Part shown: one piece after another, positions 1 to 9,890 of the stretch
Layout of the letters: each line of letters starts with the position of its first letter
Numbering within the stretch: position 1 is the stretch's first letter
DNA from: Sphingopyxis sp. MSC1_008
Lineage (GTDB): Bacteria > Pseudomonadota > Alphaproteobacteria > Sphingomonadales > Sphingomonadaceae
Assembly: GCF_023197165.1 (NCBI RefSeq)
Contig: NZ_JALPRD010000001.1
Location: 496,001 to 560,000 of the forward strand
Direction of reading: 5' to 3'
DNA: 64,000 bases
Notes under the pieces: generated by a model
Database searches by the model: none
The model's input: only the letters and a program-made list of their open reading frames with translations
Told to the model about the DNA's origin: nothing
Translations under genes and position numbers: made by a program

Positions 1-2979
1 CGGAATGCGCGTGCCGGGCGTCATTTCGACATTCGCGCAGATGTCGCCATAGGAGCGCGCACCGCGCGCTGAGATGATCGCCTCATATTGCTCGACCGGA
101 TGCGACGAGAAATAAAAGCCGAAGGCGTCCTTCTCGCGCGTCATCCGCTCGGCGAGCGTCCACGGTTCCGCCGCGGGCAGTTGCAGCGCCGGTGCGATCG
201 CAATGTCTCCGCCGAACAGGCCGCCCTGCCCGGTCGAGCGTTCGTGCGCCGAACTGTTCGCGCACGCGAGCAGGCTCTCGGCACCGGCGAAGGCACGCGG
301 ACGGTCGGGCTCGACAGGATCGAACGCCCCTGCGCCCGCCAGCGCTTCGATCTGGCGCCGGTTGAGCAGCTTGGGATCGATGCGGCTCGCGAAATCGTCG
401 AGCGATGCAAAATCGCCCTTGGCACGCTCGGCGACGAGTGCCTCCATCGCCTTTTCGCCGACACCCTTGAGCGCGCCGAGCGCATAACGGACCGTCAGCC
501 CCTCATCACTCCGCCCGACCGAGAAATCGGCCTCGCTATCGTTGACCGACGGCGGTGAGATTCCGACATCCAGCCGCCGCATATCGTCGATGAAGATCGA
601 CAATTTATCGGTCTGATGGCTGTCGAACGACATCGATGCCGCGAAAAACTCATGCGGATAATGCGCCTTCAGCCACGCCGTCTGGTACGACAGCAACGCA
701 TAGGCGGCGGCGTGGCTCTTGTTGAAGCCATAGCCTGCGAACTTGTCGATCAAGTCGAACAGCTCGTTCGCCGCCTTGGGCGCGATCTGGTTATGCTCGC
801 CGCAGCCCTTGACGAAGGTGTCGCGCTGCGCGTCCATTTCGGCCTGGACCTTCTTGCCCATCGCGCGGCGGAGGAGGTCGGCGCCGCCAAGGCTGTAGCC
901 CGCCAGGATCTGCGCCGCCTGCATCACCTGTTCCTGATAGACGAAGATGCCATAGGTTTCGGCAAGGATGCCTTCGAGCAGCGCGTGCGGATAGGCGATC
1001 GCCTCGCGCCCGTTCTTGCGCGCGCCGAACAGCGGAATATTGTCCATCGGCCCCGGACGATAGAGCGCGACGAGTGCGATGATGTCGCCGAAATTGGTCG
1101 GTTTCACTGCCGACAGCGTGCGCCGCATGCCTTCGGATTCCAGCTGAAACACGCCGACGGTCTCACCGCGCTGAAGCAGTTCGTAGACCTTGGGCGTCGC
1201 CGCCTCGTCTTCCCAGGGGAGCGCATCGAGATCGACGTCGATCCCGCGCAGCGCGAGCAGGCGCTTCGCTTCCTTGAGTACCGACAGCGTCTTGAGCCCG
1301 AGAAAGTCGAATTTCACCAACCCCGCGCTCTCGACATATTTCATGTCGAACTGCGTCACCGGCATGTCCGAACGCGGGTCGCGATAGAGGGGGACAAGCT
1401 GGTCGAGCGGACGGTCGCCGATCACCACGCCCGCGGCGTGCGTCGAACTGTGGCGCGGCAAGCCCTCAAGCTGGCGCGCCATATCGAACAGGCGGCGCAC
1501 CCCGTCGTCCTGCTTATATTCGGTCATCAGCTCAGACACGCCGTTAAGCGCGCGTTCGAGCGTCCACGGATCGGTCGGATGGTTCGGCACCAGCTTCGCG
1601 AGACGGTCGACCTGACCATAGCTCATCTGGAGCACGCGTCCGGTGTCCTTGAGCACCGCGCGCGCCTTCAGCTTACCGAAGGTGATGATCTGCGCCACCG
1701 TATCGCGGCCGTATTTCTCCTGCACATAGCGGATCACTTCGCCGCGCCGCGTTTCGCAGAAATCGATGTCGAAGTCGGGCATCGACACGCGTTCGGGGTT
1801 GAGGAAGCGTTCGAACAGCAGGCCCAATTTGAGCGGATCGAGATCGGTGATCGTCAGCGCCCAGGCGACGACGCTGCCCGCACCCGAACCGCGCCCCGGA
1901 CCCACTGGAATATCATGCGCCTTCGCCCATTTGATGAAGTCGGCAACGATCAGGAAGTAGCCGGGGAAGCCCATCTGGGTGATAACGTCGACCTCGAAAT
2001 CGAGGCGCGCGACATAGGCCTGCCGCTCTTCGTCGGGGAGGTCGGGGTAATGCGCGAGCCGCGCTTCGAGGCCCGCATGCGCGTCGGCCTTGAGCTGCGC
2101 CGCCTCGCCCTCGCGGTCGCCGGCGAGGCTCGGCAGGATCGGGGCGCGCTTCGGCGCCATGAATGCGCAGCGCTGCGCGACGACCAAACTGTTGCGGATT
2201 GCCTCGGGCAGGTCCGAGAAGGCGTCTTCCATCGCCTCGGCGGGTTTCAGCCAGGCTTCCGGGCTCGAAACGCGCCGGTCCTCGCTCTCGACATAGGCCG
2301 ACTGCGCAATGCACAGCATCGCATCGTGCGCGGGGTGGAAATTGGGTTCGACGAAGTTCGCGGGGTTGGTCGCGACGATCGGCAGCGCACGCGCGTAGGC
2401 CAGGTCGATCAGCGCCGCTTCGGCCGCGATCTCGGTCGCGTCACCGCGCCGCGACAGTTCGATATAGAGCCGCCCGCCGAACAGCGCCTCCAATTGCTCG
2501 ACATAATCTTCGGCCGCGCTCTTCTGCTCGCCCGCGAGCAACCGCGCGAGCGCGCCCTCACCGCCCCCGGTCAGGCAGATCAGTCCGTCGGCCTTGCCCG
2601 CGATGTCGGACAGCAGCACATGTGGGTCCTGCTCGACGGGGCGGCCGAGATGCGCCGCCGACACGAGCGCGCACAGATTGTCATAGCCCTGGTTGTCCTG
2701 CGCATAGAGCGCGAGCCAGTCGATCATCGGCGCGCCGTTCGCGAGGCGCTGTCCGGGGCGTGCGACGCTCAGCAGCGTGCCGACGATCGGCTGCACCCCC
2801 GCCGCCTTGCACGCCTCGCCAAAGGCCATGACGCCGTAAAGCCCGTTGCGATCGGCGACCGCGATCGCCGGAAACCCGCGCTCGCGCGCCGCCTTGGCGA
2901 TCAACTTGGGCTCGATCGCCCCCTCCAGCATGGTGAAACTGGAAAAGACGCGCAGGGGGACAAAGGGGCTGAAGGCCAT
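1..2979 (-). CDS. dnaE: DNA polymerase III subunit alpha, C-terminus beyond window
   Basis: This is the catalytic subunit of the replicative polymerase. The 993 codons in view start with MAFSPFVPLRV; the reading frame is still open at base 1, so roughly the last 150-200 residues of a typical ~1160-residue DnaE lie outside. A PHP domain occupies about residues 1-270. The palm motif PDFDIDFC at 401-408 supplies two of the catalytic aspartates, matching Asp401/Asp403 of E. coli, followed by fingers and helix-hairpin-helix regions (GVGEKAMEAL near the left edge). It is the last gene of a minus-strand run lolC-lolD-gpx-dnaE, 39 nt after gpx; lolCD next to dnaE is common in Alphaproteobacteria. Identification is secure. 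Confidence 0.97.
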   Translation of the reverse strand, partial: MAFSPFVPLRVFSSFTMLEGAIEPKLIAKAARERGFPAIAVADRNGLYGVMAFGEACKAAGVQPIVGTLLSVARPGQRLANGAPMIDWLALYAQDNQGYDNLCALVSAAHLGRPVEQDPHVLLSDIAGKADGLICLTGGGEGALARLLAGEQKSAAEDYVEQLEALFGGRLYIELSRRGDATEIAAEAALIDLAYARALPIVATNPANFVEPNFHPAHDAMLCIAQSAYVESEDRRVSSPEAWLKPAEAMEDAFSDLPEAIRNSLVVAQRCAFMAPKRAPILPSLAGDREGEAAQLKADAHAGLEARLAHYPDLPDEERQAYVARLDFEVDVITQMGFPGYFLIVADFIKWAKAHDIPVGPGRGSGAGSVVAWALTITDLDPLKLGLLFERFLNPERVSMPDFDIDFCETRRGEVIRYVQEKYGRDTVAQIITFGKLKARAVLKDTGRVLQMSYGQVDRLAKLVPNHPTDPWTLERALNGVSELMTEYKQDDGVRRLFDMARQLEGLPRHSSTHAAGVVIGDRPLDQLVPLYRDPRSDMPVTQFDMKYVESAGLVKFDFLGLKTLSVLKEAKRLLALRGIDVDLDALPWEDEAATPKVYELLQRGETVGVFQLESEGMRRTLSAVKPTNFGDIIALVALYRPGPMDNIPLFGARKNGREAIAYPHALLEGILAETYGIFVYQEQVMQAAQILAGYSLGGADLLRRAMGKKVQAEMDAQRDTFVKGCGEHNQIAPKAANELFDLIDKFAGYGFNKSHAAAYALLSYQTAWLKAHYPHEFFAASMSFDSHQTDKLSIFIDDMRRLDVGISPPSVNDSEADFSVGRSDEGLTVRYALGALKGVGEKAMEALVAERAKGDFASLDDFASRIDPKLLNRRQIEALAGAGAFDPVEPDRPRAFAGAESLLACANSSAHERSTGQGGLFGGDIAIAPALQLPAAEPWTLAERMTREKDAFGFYFSSHPVEQYEAIISARGARSYGDICANVEMTPGTRIP

Positions 2980-3018
2980 CGGATGACGCTACAGTGACAG
3001 CACTGATTCTGCCAAGGC

Positions 3019-3495
3019 TTAACCCAGCAGTTCCTCGATCTCTTTGCGCAATTGTTCGGGCTTCGTCGTCGGCGCGTGGCGCGACACCGTCTTGCCGTCG
3101 CGATCGACGAGGAATTTGGTGAAATTCCACTTGATCCCGCTGCCGAGCAGCCCGGTCTTTTCCTTCTTCAAATGCTTGAAGATCGGATCGGCATCGTCGC
3201 CATTGACGTCGATCTTGGCCATCAAAGGGAAGCTGACGTCATAGGTAAGCGAGCAGAAATTGGCGATTTCCGCCGCATCGCCGGGCTCCTGCGCGCCGAA
3301 CTGGTTGCACGGGAAGGCGAGGATCTCGAGCCCGCGATCCTTATAATCGCGGTACAATTCCTCCAGCCCCTCATATTGCGGGGTGAAACCGCATTTCGAC
3401 GCGGTGTTGACGATCAGCAGCACCTTGCCGCGATAGTCGGCCAACGATTGCGTGCCGCCGCCGGGCAGCTTCGCCGAAAGATCGTATAATGCCAT
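3019..3495 (-). CDS. Glutathione peroxidase family protein (thiol peroxidase, Cys type)
   Basis: A 158-residue thioredoxin-fold peroxidase that reduces hydrogen or lipid peroxides. The three family signatures are present: NTASKCGFT with the peroxidatic Cys35 (Cys, not selenocysteine), FPCNQFG with the Gln near 65, and WNFTKF with the Trp near 123. A further Cys81 in NFCSLTYDVSFPL sits where thioredoxin-dependent GPx enzymes carry their resolving cysteine, so the electron donor may well be thioredoxin rather than glutathione (inference). There is no signal peptide, so it should be cytoplasmic. It lies 27 nt downstream of lolD and 39 nt upstream of dnaE, probably in the same transcript. Confidence 0.95.
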   Translation of the reverse strand: MALYDLSAKLPGGGTQSLADYRGKVLLIVNTASKCGFTPQYEGLEELYRDYKDRGLEILAFPCNQFGAQEPGDAAEIANFCSLTYDVSFPLMAKIDVNGDDADPIFKHLKKEKTGLLGSGIKWNFTKFLVDRDGKTVSRHAPTTKPEQLRKEIEELLG

Positions 3496-3522
3496 AGTCC
3501 GTCCCCTGTCTGTCGCGCGAGA

Positions 3523-4200
3523 CTACGCCTCGATCCGCCCGTCGTGCAAGCGCAGTACGCGGTCCATCCGCGCCGCGAGCCGCTCGTTGTGCGTCGCGAC
3601 CAGCGCCGCCGAACCATGGTCGCGCACGAGGCTGACGAACTGGTCGAACACCCGGTCGGCGGTCGCCTCGTCGAGATTTCCCGTGGGCTCGTCGGCGAGC
3701 ACGAGCAAGGGCCGGTTCGCGAGCGCGCGCGCCACCGCGACGCGCTGCTGCTCGCCGCCCGACAGCTTGCTCGGCTTGTGATGCAATCGCTCGGCCAGTC
3801 CCAGCCGCCCGAGCAGGTCTGCCGCGCGTTCCTCGGCCTCGGCCTGCCCCGCACCGCGGATCAGCTGCGGCAGGATGACATTCTCGATCGCGTTGAAATC
3901 GGGGAGCAAATGATGGAATTGATAGACAAAGCCGATCTTCTCGCGCCGCGTTTTCGTCCGCTCGCCCTGATCATATCGCGTGACGTCATGGCCATCGATG
4001 CTGATCGTTCCGTCGAACCCGCCTTCGAGCAGACCCACGGCCTGCAGCATCGTCGACTTGCCCGACCCCGAAGGTCCGAGCAGCGCGACGATTTCGCCGC
4101 GCTTCAGATGGGCATCGACCCCGCGCAGCACGTCGATGGTGACGTCGCCCTGCGTGAAGCTGCGCTTCAGTGCGTGAAGCTCCAGAACCTTGTCACTCAT
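3523..4200 (-). CDS. lolD: Lipoprotein-releasing ABC transporter ATP-binding protein LolD
   Basis: ATPase that powers extraction of outer-membrane lipoproteins from the inner membrane, paired with the adjacent LolC/E-type permease. At 225 residues it has the usual family length. Walker [10 protein letters not shown] is at 42-50, the ABC signature LSGGEQQR at 146-153, Walker B LLVLADE at 165-171, and the TGNLD that typifies the LolD/MacB/FtsE group follows. The start overlaps the end of lolC by 8 nt, implying translational coupling. MacB-type or FtsE-type roles are less likely given the partner's LolC architecture. Confidence 0.95.
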   Translation of the reverse strand: MSDKVLELHALKRSFTQGDVTIDVLRGVDAHLKRGEIVALLGPSGSGKSTMLQAVGLLEGGFDGTISIDGHDVTRYDQGERTKTRREKIGFVYQFHHLLPDFNAIENVILPQLIRGAGQAEAEERAADLLGRLGLAERLHHKPSKLSGGEQQRVAVARALANRPLLVLADEPTGNLDEATADRVFDQFVSLVRDHGSAALVATHNERLAARMDRVLRLHDGRIEA

Positions 4201-5443
4201 AACGCAGCACCTGCACCGGATCGGTGTTCGCCGCCTTGAACGCCGGATAGAGCGTCGCGAGGAAGCTGAAGACGATCGCCATCACCGCGATCCCGGTGAT
4301 CTCGACCGGGTCGGGTTTCGACGGCAATTCGGTGAGGAAGCGGATCGAGGGATCCCACAAAGGCTGGCCGGTCAGGAACTCGACCCCGCGCAGCACGCCG
4401 GCGCGGAAATAGAGCAGCCCGAAACCGAAGCCCATGCCGACAAGCGTCCCCGCGACGCCGATCGATACCCCGATCGTCATAAAGATGCGCAGCACCGCAT
4501 CGCGCGGCGCGCCCATCGTGCGCAATATCGCCATATCGCGCGTCTTCGCACGCACCAGCATGATGAGCGACGACACGATATTGAATGCGGCAACAAGCAC
4601 GATCAGCGACAGGATGACGAACATCGCCACCCGCTCGATCGACAGCGCTTCGAACAGGCTGGCGTTCATCGACCGCCAGTCGGACACGACCGCCTGCGCC
4701 GCGACCTTTTCGGCGAGCGGCCGCAATATCTCGCCGACCTTGTCGGGGTCGCTGGTCTTCACCTCGATCATTCCGACCTGGTCGCCCGTCAGCAGGAGCA
4801 ATTGGGCATCCTCCATCGGCATGACGACATAGGCTTTGTCGAAATCATAGACGCCGATCTCGAAAATTGCGGTGATCCGATAGCTGATCTCGCGCGGCAC
4901 GGTGCCGAACGGCGTCGAACGCCCCGCCGGATTGATGATCGTCAGGTTCGACCCGACCGTCGCGCCGAGGTTGCGCGCAAGTTCGCTGCCGATCGCGATA
5001 TTGCCCGACCCGGCGGTCAGCGTGTCGAGGCTGCCCTGCAAAACCTTGCCGTTCAGCGTCTCGTTCTGGCGGATGTCGGGCACCAGCATGCCGCGCACCA
5101 ATATCCCTTCGACGCGCCCGCTGAACGTGCCGAGCAAGGGCTGCTCGATCAGCGGCGTCGCCGAAACGACGCCAGGGGTCGCCTTCGCCTGCTTCAGCAC
5201 ATCCTGCCAGTCGTCGAGCCGCCCGCCAAAGCCCTGCACGACCGCATGGCCGTTCAAACCGACGATCTTGTCGAACAGGTCGCTGCGCACGCCGTTCATC
5301 ACGCTCATCACGATCACCAGCGCAGCGACGCCCAGCGTCACCGCCATAAAGCTGAACGCCGCCGCGACGAAGATGAACCCTTCGCCGCGCTGCGGGAGCA
5401 TATAGCGTTTGAAGATGGTGCGTTCGTACGGACGCAGGATCAT
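4193..5443 (-). CDS. lolC: Lipoprotein-releasing ABC transporter permease LolC/LolE
   Basis: Inner-membrane permease of the LolCDE system. The frame is open further upstream, but the start at 5443 ([18 protein letters not shown]) gives 416 residues, the normal LolC/E length, and the MLPQRGEGF segment is the usual N-terminus. One transmembrane helix at about residues 25-48 is followed by a large periplasmic domain (about 50-270) and three C-terminal helices, the type VII (MacB/LolC) arrangement. A single permease gene next to lolD is normal in many Alphaproteobacteria, where one LolF-type protein replaces LolC and LolE, so the C/E assignment is by convention. Confidence 0.93.
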   Translation of the reverse strand: MILRPYERTIFKRYMLPQRGEGFIFVAAAFSFMAVTLGVAALVIVMSVMNGVRSDLFDKIVGLNGHAVVQGFGGRLDDWQDVLKQAKATPGVVSATPLIEQPLLGTFSGRVEGILVRGMLVPDIRQNETLNGKVLQGSLDTLTAGSGNIAIGSELARNLGATVGSNLTIINPAGRSTPFGTVPREISYRITAIFEIGVYDFDKAYVVMPMEDAQLLLLTGDQVGMIEVKTSDPDKVGEILRPLAEKVAAQAVVSDWRSMNASLFEALSIERVAMFVILSLIVLVAAFNIVSSLIMLVRAKTRDMAILRTMGAPRDAVLRIFMTIGVSIGVAGTLVGMGFGFGLLYFRAGVLRGVEFLTGQPLWDPSIRFLTELPSKPDPVEITGIAVMAIVFSFLATLYPAFKAANTDPVQVLRYE

Positions 5444-5891
5444 GGAGCGATGTGCCTTTGCGGCGCATGAGGAATGACACGCATAGCGCCGCTTTAGGCA
5501 GCGCTGGCACCGCTGGCAATGGCCCGCCAATATGGCGTCAAACGGCAAATGATTTGCTGAATGTGTTGCTGATAGGTCACAGCGCGCGGCAAAAGCAGGC
5601 CCAACCGCCCGTCAAAGGGTGACAAAGCCCCCCCGCGGACCTACCCACACTGCTTCTGGTTCAACGCGGCCCAAAGGCCCGGCTCCAGGGAGTGCAGACC
5701 TTTCGCCGGGTCTGCAACAAAGGGGGATGGCGAGTGTTCGTCACAGGCGCCCGGGTTTCGCAAAGCGAGGCCCGGGCGTTGTGATTCCGGCGCGAAGCGT
5801 CGCCCCCGCGAAGGCAGGGGCCGTTGTCGCCCTGACCCGGCGTCGCTGCGTAAGCCTCCAGCGGCCCCCGCCTTGGCGGGGGCGACGGAAA
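5444..5891. other. Intergenic region, 448 nt, GC-rich with nested inverted repeats
   Basis: I see no convincing gene here between lolC and the crp-like gene. The stretch 5735-5790 contains an imperfect inverted repeat built on two GCCCGGG blocks, and 5798-5887 holds a paired REP-like element (separate entry). The promoter of lolC should lie near 5450-5600. Small open frames exist but lack credible codon use or start context. Confidence 0.6.
5798..5887. repeat. Paired REP-like palindromic element (copy 1)
   Basis: Two inverted 26-nt arms (5798-5823 and 5862-5887) differ at about two positions. Each begins or ends with CGTCGCCCCCGCG and is itself a small hairpin (CCCCCGC/GCGGGGG around GAAG or CAAG). 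The spacer is about 38 nt. It lies just past the 3' end of the crp-like gene. Copy 2 (8884-8961) shares the core. REP/BIME-like elements of this design are typical non-autonomous repeats of GC-rich Proteobacteria mobilised by RAYT transposases. Confidence 0.85.
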
Positions 5892-6575
5892 CTACCCCTC
5901 ACTCTCGCTGATGTCTTCCAGCATATCGGTATCGAGCACGCGCACGCGGCCCTGTTCGAGCGAAATCACGCCCGATTCCTCCCAGCTCTTGAGCTGGCGG
6001 TTGATGTGCTCGCGGCTCATCCCCGCAAAATTGCCGAGTTCGGTCTGGCTCAGCTCGACGCGGTGCGACGACTCGACATCCTTGCGAATCAGCCGCTTCA
6101 GGTAACGCGCGAGCCGCGGGCCCGACGCATAGGCGCGGTCGCTCTCGATCGTCTGGTCGGCGGTGCGCAGGCGCCGTGCGAGCTGCTGCATCAGCGACCA
6201 GGCGAATTCGGGATGGCTCGCGGCAAAATCCTTGAGCGCATTGCGGCCGAGCTGCAGCGCGCTTCCCGCGCTCGTCGCGGTCACCGATGCCGTGCGTTCG
6301 CCGCCGTCGAGCAGCGCGATCTCGCCCAGTATCGCGCCGGGTTCGGCATAGGCGAGCACGATTTCGCGGCCGCCCGAGGTCAGCATCGATACGCGCGCGG
6401 TGCCTTCGGTCAGGATCAGCATCATGTCGCCCGGGTCGCCCTGGACGAGCAATTCCTTACCCTTGACGAAATTGACCTGCACCGCGCGGCTGGCGATTTC
6501 GACCCAATCTTCGACCGAAAGCCCGGAAAAGATGCTGTCGGGGCCCTGCAACTCGGCGAGTCTCGCGTGATCCAT
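5892..6575 (-). CDS. Crp/Fnr family transcriptional regulator
   Basis: A 227-residue DNA-binding regulator. Residues ~20-135 form a cyclic-nucleotide-binding-like beta barrel (LLVQGDPGDMMLILTEG, then GEIALLDGGERTASVTA), and residues ~150-215 a Crp-type winged helix (LSQTELGNFAGMSREHINRQ). No Fnr-type cysteine cluster is present, so oxygen sensing through an Fe-S cluster is unlikely. Whether it binds cAMP cannot be told from the sequence. It starts 25 nt after pyrG, so it may be cotranscribed with it. Target genes are unknown. Confidence 0.93.
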   Translation of the reverse strand: MDHARLAELQGPDSIFSGLSVEDWVEIASRAVQVNFVKGKELLVQGDPGDMMLILTEGTARVSMLTSGGREIVLAYAEPGAILGEIALLDGGERTASVTATSAGSALQLGRNALKDFAASHPEFAWSLMQQLARRLRTADQTIESDRAYASGPRLARYLKRLIRKDVESSHRVELSQTELGNFAGMSREHINRQLKSWEESGVISLEQGRVRVLDTDMLEDISESEG

Positions 6576-6600
6576 GCCCCTACACCCCTTTTTCCCGGCG

Positions 6601-8232
6601 CTAGACCAGCCGGCTCTGTTTCACCGCCGCTTCGATGAAACCCGCAAACAAGGGATGCGGGTCGAACGGCTTCGACTTGAGTTCCGGGTGGAACTGCACC
6701 CCGATAAACCACGGATGGTCCGGGCGCTCAACGATTTCCGGCAACATGCCGTCGGGCGACATCCCCGAAAAGACGAGACCGCCCTTCTCCAGGCTCTCGC
6801 GATAGGCGTTGTTCACCTCGTAGCGGTGACGGTGGCGCTCGCTGATGTCGTTCGCGCCATAAACGCTCGCAACATGGCTGTTCGGCGACAATTTTGCCTC
6901 ATAAGCCCCGAGACGCATCGTGCCGCCCAGATCGGTGTCGGCACCGCGCTTCTGCAGGCCTTCGTCGCTCATCCACTCGGTGATCATGCCGACGACGGGC
7001 TCGTCGGTCGGGCCGAATTCGGTGCTCGACGCGTCGGCAATGCCGCTCGTGTTCCGCGCGCCCTCGATGCACGCCATCTGCATGCCGAGGCAGATGCCAA
7101 AGAAGGGCACGTTGCGCTCGCGTGCAAAACGGACGCTCGAAATCTTGCCTTCGGACCCGCGCTCGCCAAAGCCGCCGGGAACGAGAATACCGTGCATCGG
7201 CTCCAGATTGGCGGCCAGATCCTCGTCGCGCTCGAACATTTCGGCGTCGAGCCAGCGGATGTTGACCTTGACGCGGTGCGCCATGCCGCCGTGGACCAGC
7301 GCCTCGTTCAGCGATTTATACGCGTCGGGCAGCGAGACATATTTGCCGACGACGCCGATCGTGACCTCGCCCTCGGGATGCTGCTTGCGGTCCATGATGT
7401 CGTACCAGCGCGACAGGTCGGGTGCGGGCGCGTCGTGGATGCCGAACGCGCGCAGAACCTCCCTGTCGAGCCCTTCGCCATGATATTGGACCGGGACCGA
7501 ATAGATGCTGTCGGCGTCGAGCGCGGGGATCACCGCTTCCTTACGGACGTTGCAGAAGAGCGCGATTTTCGCGCGCTCGCTCTCGGGCAGCGGCTTTTCG
7601 CAGCGACAAAGCAGGATGTCGGGCTGGACGCCCAATGAGGCGAGTTCGCGCACACTATGCTGCGTCGGCTTGGTCTTCAATTCGCCCGCTGCGGCGATGT
7701 ACGGCACCAGCGTGACATGGACCGAGATCGCGTTTTCGCGCCCCTCTTCATTTTTCAGCTGACGGATCGCCTCGATGAACGGCAGCGATTCGATGTCGCC
7801 GACCGTGCCGCCGATCTCGCACAGCACGAAATCGAGGTCGTCGATGTCGGTGCGCGCGAATTCCTTGATCGCGTCGGTGACGTGCGGGACGACCTGCACC
7901 GTCGCGCCCAGATAGTCGCCGCGGCGCTCCTTGGCGATGATGCCCTGATAGATGCGGCCCGAGGTGACATTGTCGCTCTGCCGTGCGGCAACGCCGGTAA
8001 AGCGTTCATAATGGCCGAGGTCGAGGTCGGTTTCGGCGCCGTCGTCGGTCACATAGACCTCGCCGTGCTGATAGGGCGACATCGTGCCCGGATCGACATT
8101 CAGATAGGGATCGAACTTCCGGATACGGACGCGATAGCCACGCGCTTGCAACAAAGCCGCGAGGCTAGCCGCCATCAAACCTTTGCCAAGCGAGGAGACC
8201 ACGCCGCCGGTGATAAAAATGAACCGCGCCAT
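6601..8232 (-). CDS. pyrG: CTP synthase
   Basis: Converts UTP to CTP with glutamine as nitrogen donor, the last step of de novo pyrimidine nucleotide synthesis. At 543 residues it has the family's usual length. The N-terminal synthetase domain carries [10 protein letters not shown] near residues 9-18, and the C-terminal class I glutamine amidotransferase domain has the nucleophile Cys381 in GICLGMQ and the His/Glu pair in [10 protein letters not shown] near the C-terminus. It is preceded by secG and tpiA on the same strand, a conserved alphaproteobacterial neighbourhood. Confidence 0.98.
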   Translation of the reverse strand: MARFIFITGGVVSSLGKGLMAASLAALLQARGYRVRIRKFDPYLNVDPGTMSPYQHGEVYVTDDGAETDLDLGHYERFTGVAARQSDNVTSGRIYQGIIAKERRGDYLGATVQVVPHVTDAIKEFARTDIDDLDFVLCEIGGTVGDIESLPFIEAIRQLKNEEGRENAISVHVTLVPYIAAAGELKTKPTQHSVRELASLGVQPDILLCRCEKPLPESERAKIALFCNVRKEAVIPALDADSIYSVPVQYHGEGLDREVLRAFGIHDAPAPDLSRWYDIMDRKQHPEGEVTIGVVGKYVSLPDAYKSLNEALVHGGMAHRVKVNIRWLDAEMFERDEDLAANLEPMHGILVPGGFGERGSEGKISSVRFARERNVPFFGICLGMQMACIEGARNTSGIADASSTEFGPTDEPVVGMITEWMSDEGLQKRGADTDLGGTMRLGAYEAKLSPNSHVASVYGANDISERHRHRYEVNNAYRESLEKGGLVFSGMSPDGMLPEIVERPDHPWFIGVQFHPELKSKPFDPHPLFAGFIEAAVKQSRLV

Positions 8233-8286
8233 GGGAGGAAAGACTTACTCAACGGGAGGGGGACGGCGCAAGCCGTCGAATCGCAT

Positions 8287-8309
8287 CCGGCGGAAATAAT
8301 TTCCGCCGG
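8287..8309. terminator. Inverted repeat downstream of secG, possible terminator
   Basis: Two 11-nt arms, CCGGCGGAAAT and ATTTCCGCCGG, flank a single base between secG and pyrG. It forms a strong hairpin on either strand but has no T-run, so it could be a weak or Rho-assisted terminator, or an mRNA end-stabilising structure. Confidence 0.45.
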
Positions 8310-8340
8310 GCGGGCTTAAGGTGGAGGCCGAAGCCGCCGG

Positions 8341-8784
8341 TTATTTCTTGGCGGGGGGTGCCTGTGCGGGAGCCGGCGCGGCTTCCTGGCTCGATGCCGC
8401 TGCGGCTGCGGCCGCCAGCGGATCTTCGCTCGCGGGGGCGGGCGCAGCGCCAGCGGGTGCAGGCTGCGCCGCACCGGTCAGCGACGAGGCCGGAGCCGCG
8501 CCGCTCGTCTGCGCCGTTTTCGACAGCGAGGTGTCGATCGTCGAGCCACTGCGGCCGACCGAGGCCATCGCCGCAAGGACGATCGACAGTGCGACGAAGG
8601 CCGTCGCGAGCACCGTCGTTGCACGGGTCATGAAATCCGCGGCGCCGCGCGCCGAAAGCAGGCCCGCGGGACTGCCACCGACGCCCAGACCGCCACCTTC
8701 CGACTTCTGCATCAAAATGACGCCGATCATCACCGCGGCGACGAGCGCCTGCAGGACGAGGATGAAGGTGAAGAGACTGGACAT
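8341..8784 (-). CDS. secG: Preprotein translocase subunit SecG
   Basis: Small membrane partner of SecYE. With the start at 8784 (ATG preceded by GGGA about 7 nt upstream; an adjacent ATG at 8787 is the alternative) the protein has 147 residues. Two transmembrane helices (about 3-23 and 52-72) flank the SecG signature MQKSEGGGLG. The C-terminal 65 residues are an Ala/Pro-rich tail, an extension often seen in Alphaproteobacteria. The same frame is open further upstream, but that extension is Arg-rich, runs through the repeat element and looks non-coding. Confidence 0.93.
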   Translation of the reverse strand: MSSLFTFILVLQALVAAVMIGVILMQKSEGGGLGVGGSPAGLLSARGAADFMTRATTVLATAFVALSIVLAAMASVGRSGSTIDTSLSKTAQTSGAAPASSLTGAAQPAPAGAAPAPASEDPLAAAAAAASSQEAAPAPAQAPPAKK

Positions 8785-8883
8785 CATATTTTCCCGAACT
8801 TGCGCAGCCTCAAACGGACCGCGCCCGCGGCGCACATAGAGACGAAGCGGCTTCGCTTCAAGCCATACGTCTTGTAACCCAAA

Positions 8884-8961
8884 CGTCGCCCCTGCGAAGG
8901 CAGGGGCCGCTGGCAACCTTGCGCAACGCCGATAGCGGCCCCCGCCTTCGCGGGGGCGACG
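8884..8961. repeat. Paired REP-like palindromic element (copy 2)
   Basis: Inverted 28-nt arms at 8884-8911 and 8934-8961 differ at two positions and share the CGTCGCCCC(C/T)GCGAAGGC core with copy 1 at 5798-5887; the spacer is only 22 nt. It fills most of the space between the tpiA stop (8963) and secG. Confidence 0.85.
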
Positions 8962-8962
8962 A

Positions 8963-9709
8963 TTACAATGTCGCCGCCGCCTCCACAATCGGCACGAACT
9001 TGGCCGCGGTCAGGCTCGCGCCGCCGACCAGCGCGCCATCGACATCGCCCGCCCCCAGCAGTTCGACGGCATTCTCGCCATTGACCGACCCGCCGTACAA
9101 TATGCGCATATCCTCCGCCGCGCCGCCGAACCGCGCCGTCAGCGCGCCGCGGATCGCGCCGTGCATCGCCGCGACATCGGCGACCGTCGGCACCAGCCCG
9201 GTCCCGATCGCCCAGATCGGTTCATAAGCGATGGCGAGCCGGTGCGGATCGAAGCCTTCCGGCACCGATCCCGCGATCTGCGCGAGCACATAATCGATCG
9301 CGCCGCCCGATTCGCGGACCTCGCGCGGTTCGCCGACGCACAGGATCACCGACAGGCCGGCGGCAAGCCCGGCTTCGGCCTTTGCGCGCACATCGGCATC
9401 GCTCTCGGCAAACCCTTCGCGGCGCTCGCTATGTCCGACGATCACGACGCTCGCGCCGCTGTCGGCGAGCATCGCCGCCGCGACCGACCCGGTAAAAGCG
9501 CCCGACGTCGCACTATGGCAATCCTGTCCGCCGACCGCCTTGCCCGGCGCGGCGGCGACCATCGCGCCGATCAGCGTGAACGGCGGGCAGATCGCGACAT
9601 CGACGACGGCATGGTCGTCCGCCGCGGCAAAGATCGCCTGCGCTTCGCCGATAGCCGCCGAAAGCCCGTTCATCTTCCAGTTGCCCACCACATATTTGCG
9701 CCGCGTCAT
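8963..9709 (-). CDS. tpiA: Triose-phosphate isomerase
   Basis: Interconverts dihydroxyacetone phosphate and glyceraldehyde 3-phosphate. The 248-residue chain has all catalytic landmarks: Lys12 in NWKMN, His93 in VGHSERR, Glu163 in AYEPIWAIGTG, and a C-terminal phosphate-binding LYGGSVN. Cytoplasmic. It is divergent from the ppiD-like gene (181 nt between starts) and followed by secG and pyrG on the same strand. Confidence 0.98.
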   Translation of the reverse strand: MTRRKYVVGNWKMNGLSAAIGEAQAIFAAADDHAVVDVAICPPFTLIGAMVAAAPGKAVGGQDCHSATSGAFTGSVAAAMLADSGASVVIVGHSERREGFAESDADVRAKAEAGLAAGLSVILCVGEPREVRESGGAIDYVLAQIAGSVPEGFDPHRLAIAYEPIWAIGTGLVPTVADVAAMHGAIRGALTARFGGAAEDMRILYGGSVNGENAVELLGAGDVDGALVGGASLTAAKFVPIVEAAATL

Positions 9710-9890
9710 TTGCCTGCGTCTCCCTCTGTTCGAACCTTGCCCCCGCCCTAGCGGCGCATAGGCGCGATACGCAAGCCGCGTCGCGTGCGGTCAAAAAGCC
9801 CCTTTCCGGCCTTGATGCGGCCCCGCCTCCCGCCTAAAGCAGCGCGCAATCGCGCGTGACCCGCGCCCTGCCGGAAAGAATGCCCGCTCC

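Noticed and set aside
616..2997. Plus-strand open frame of 793 codons opposite dnaE
   Set aside because: It mirrors a certain gene, is rich in Arg, His and Asp as expected of the antisense of GC-rich codons, and shows no domain. The same applies to long antisense frames opposite gyrA (28157-30946), comEC, ppiD/trpE (11294-13453), argS and others.
5735..5790. GCCCGGG inverted repeat as a terminator for the crp-like gene
   Set aside because: It lies beyond the REP pair relative to the gene, is imperfect and lacks a T-run. It may only be the GC-rich background.
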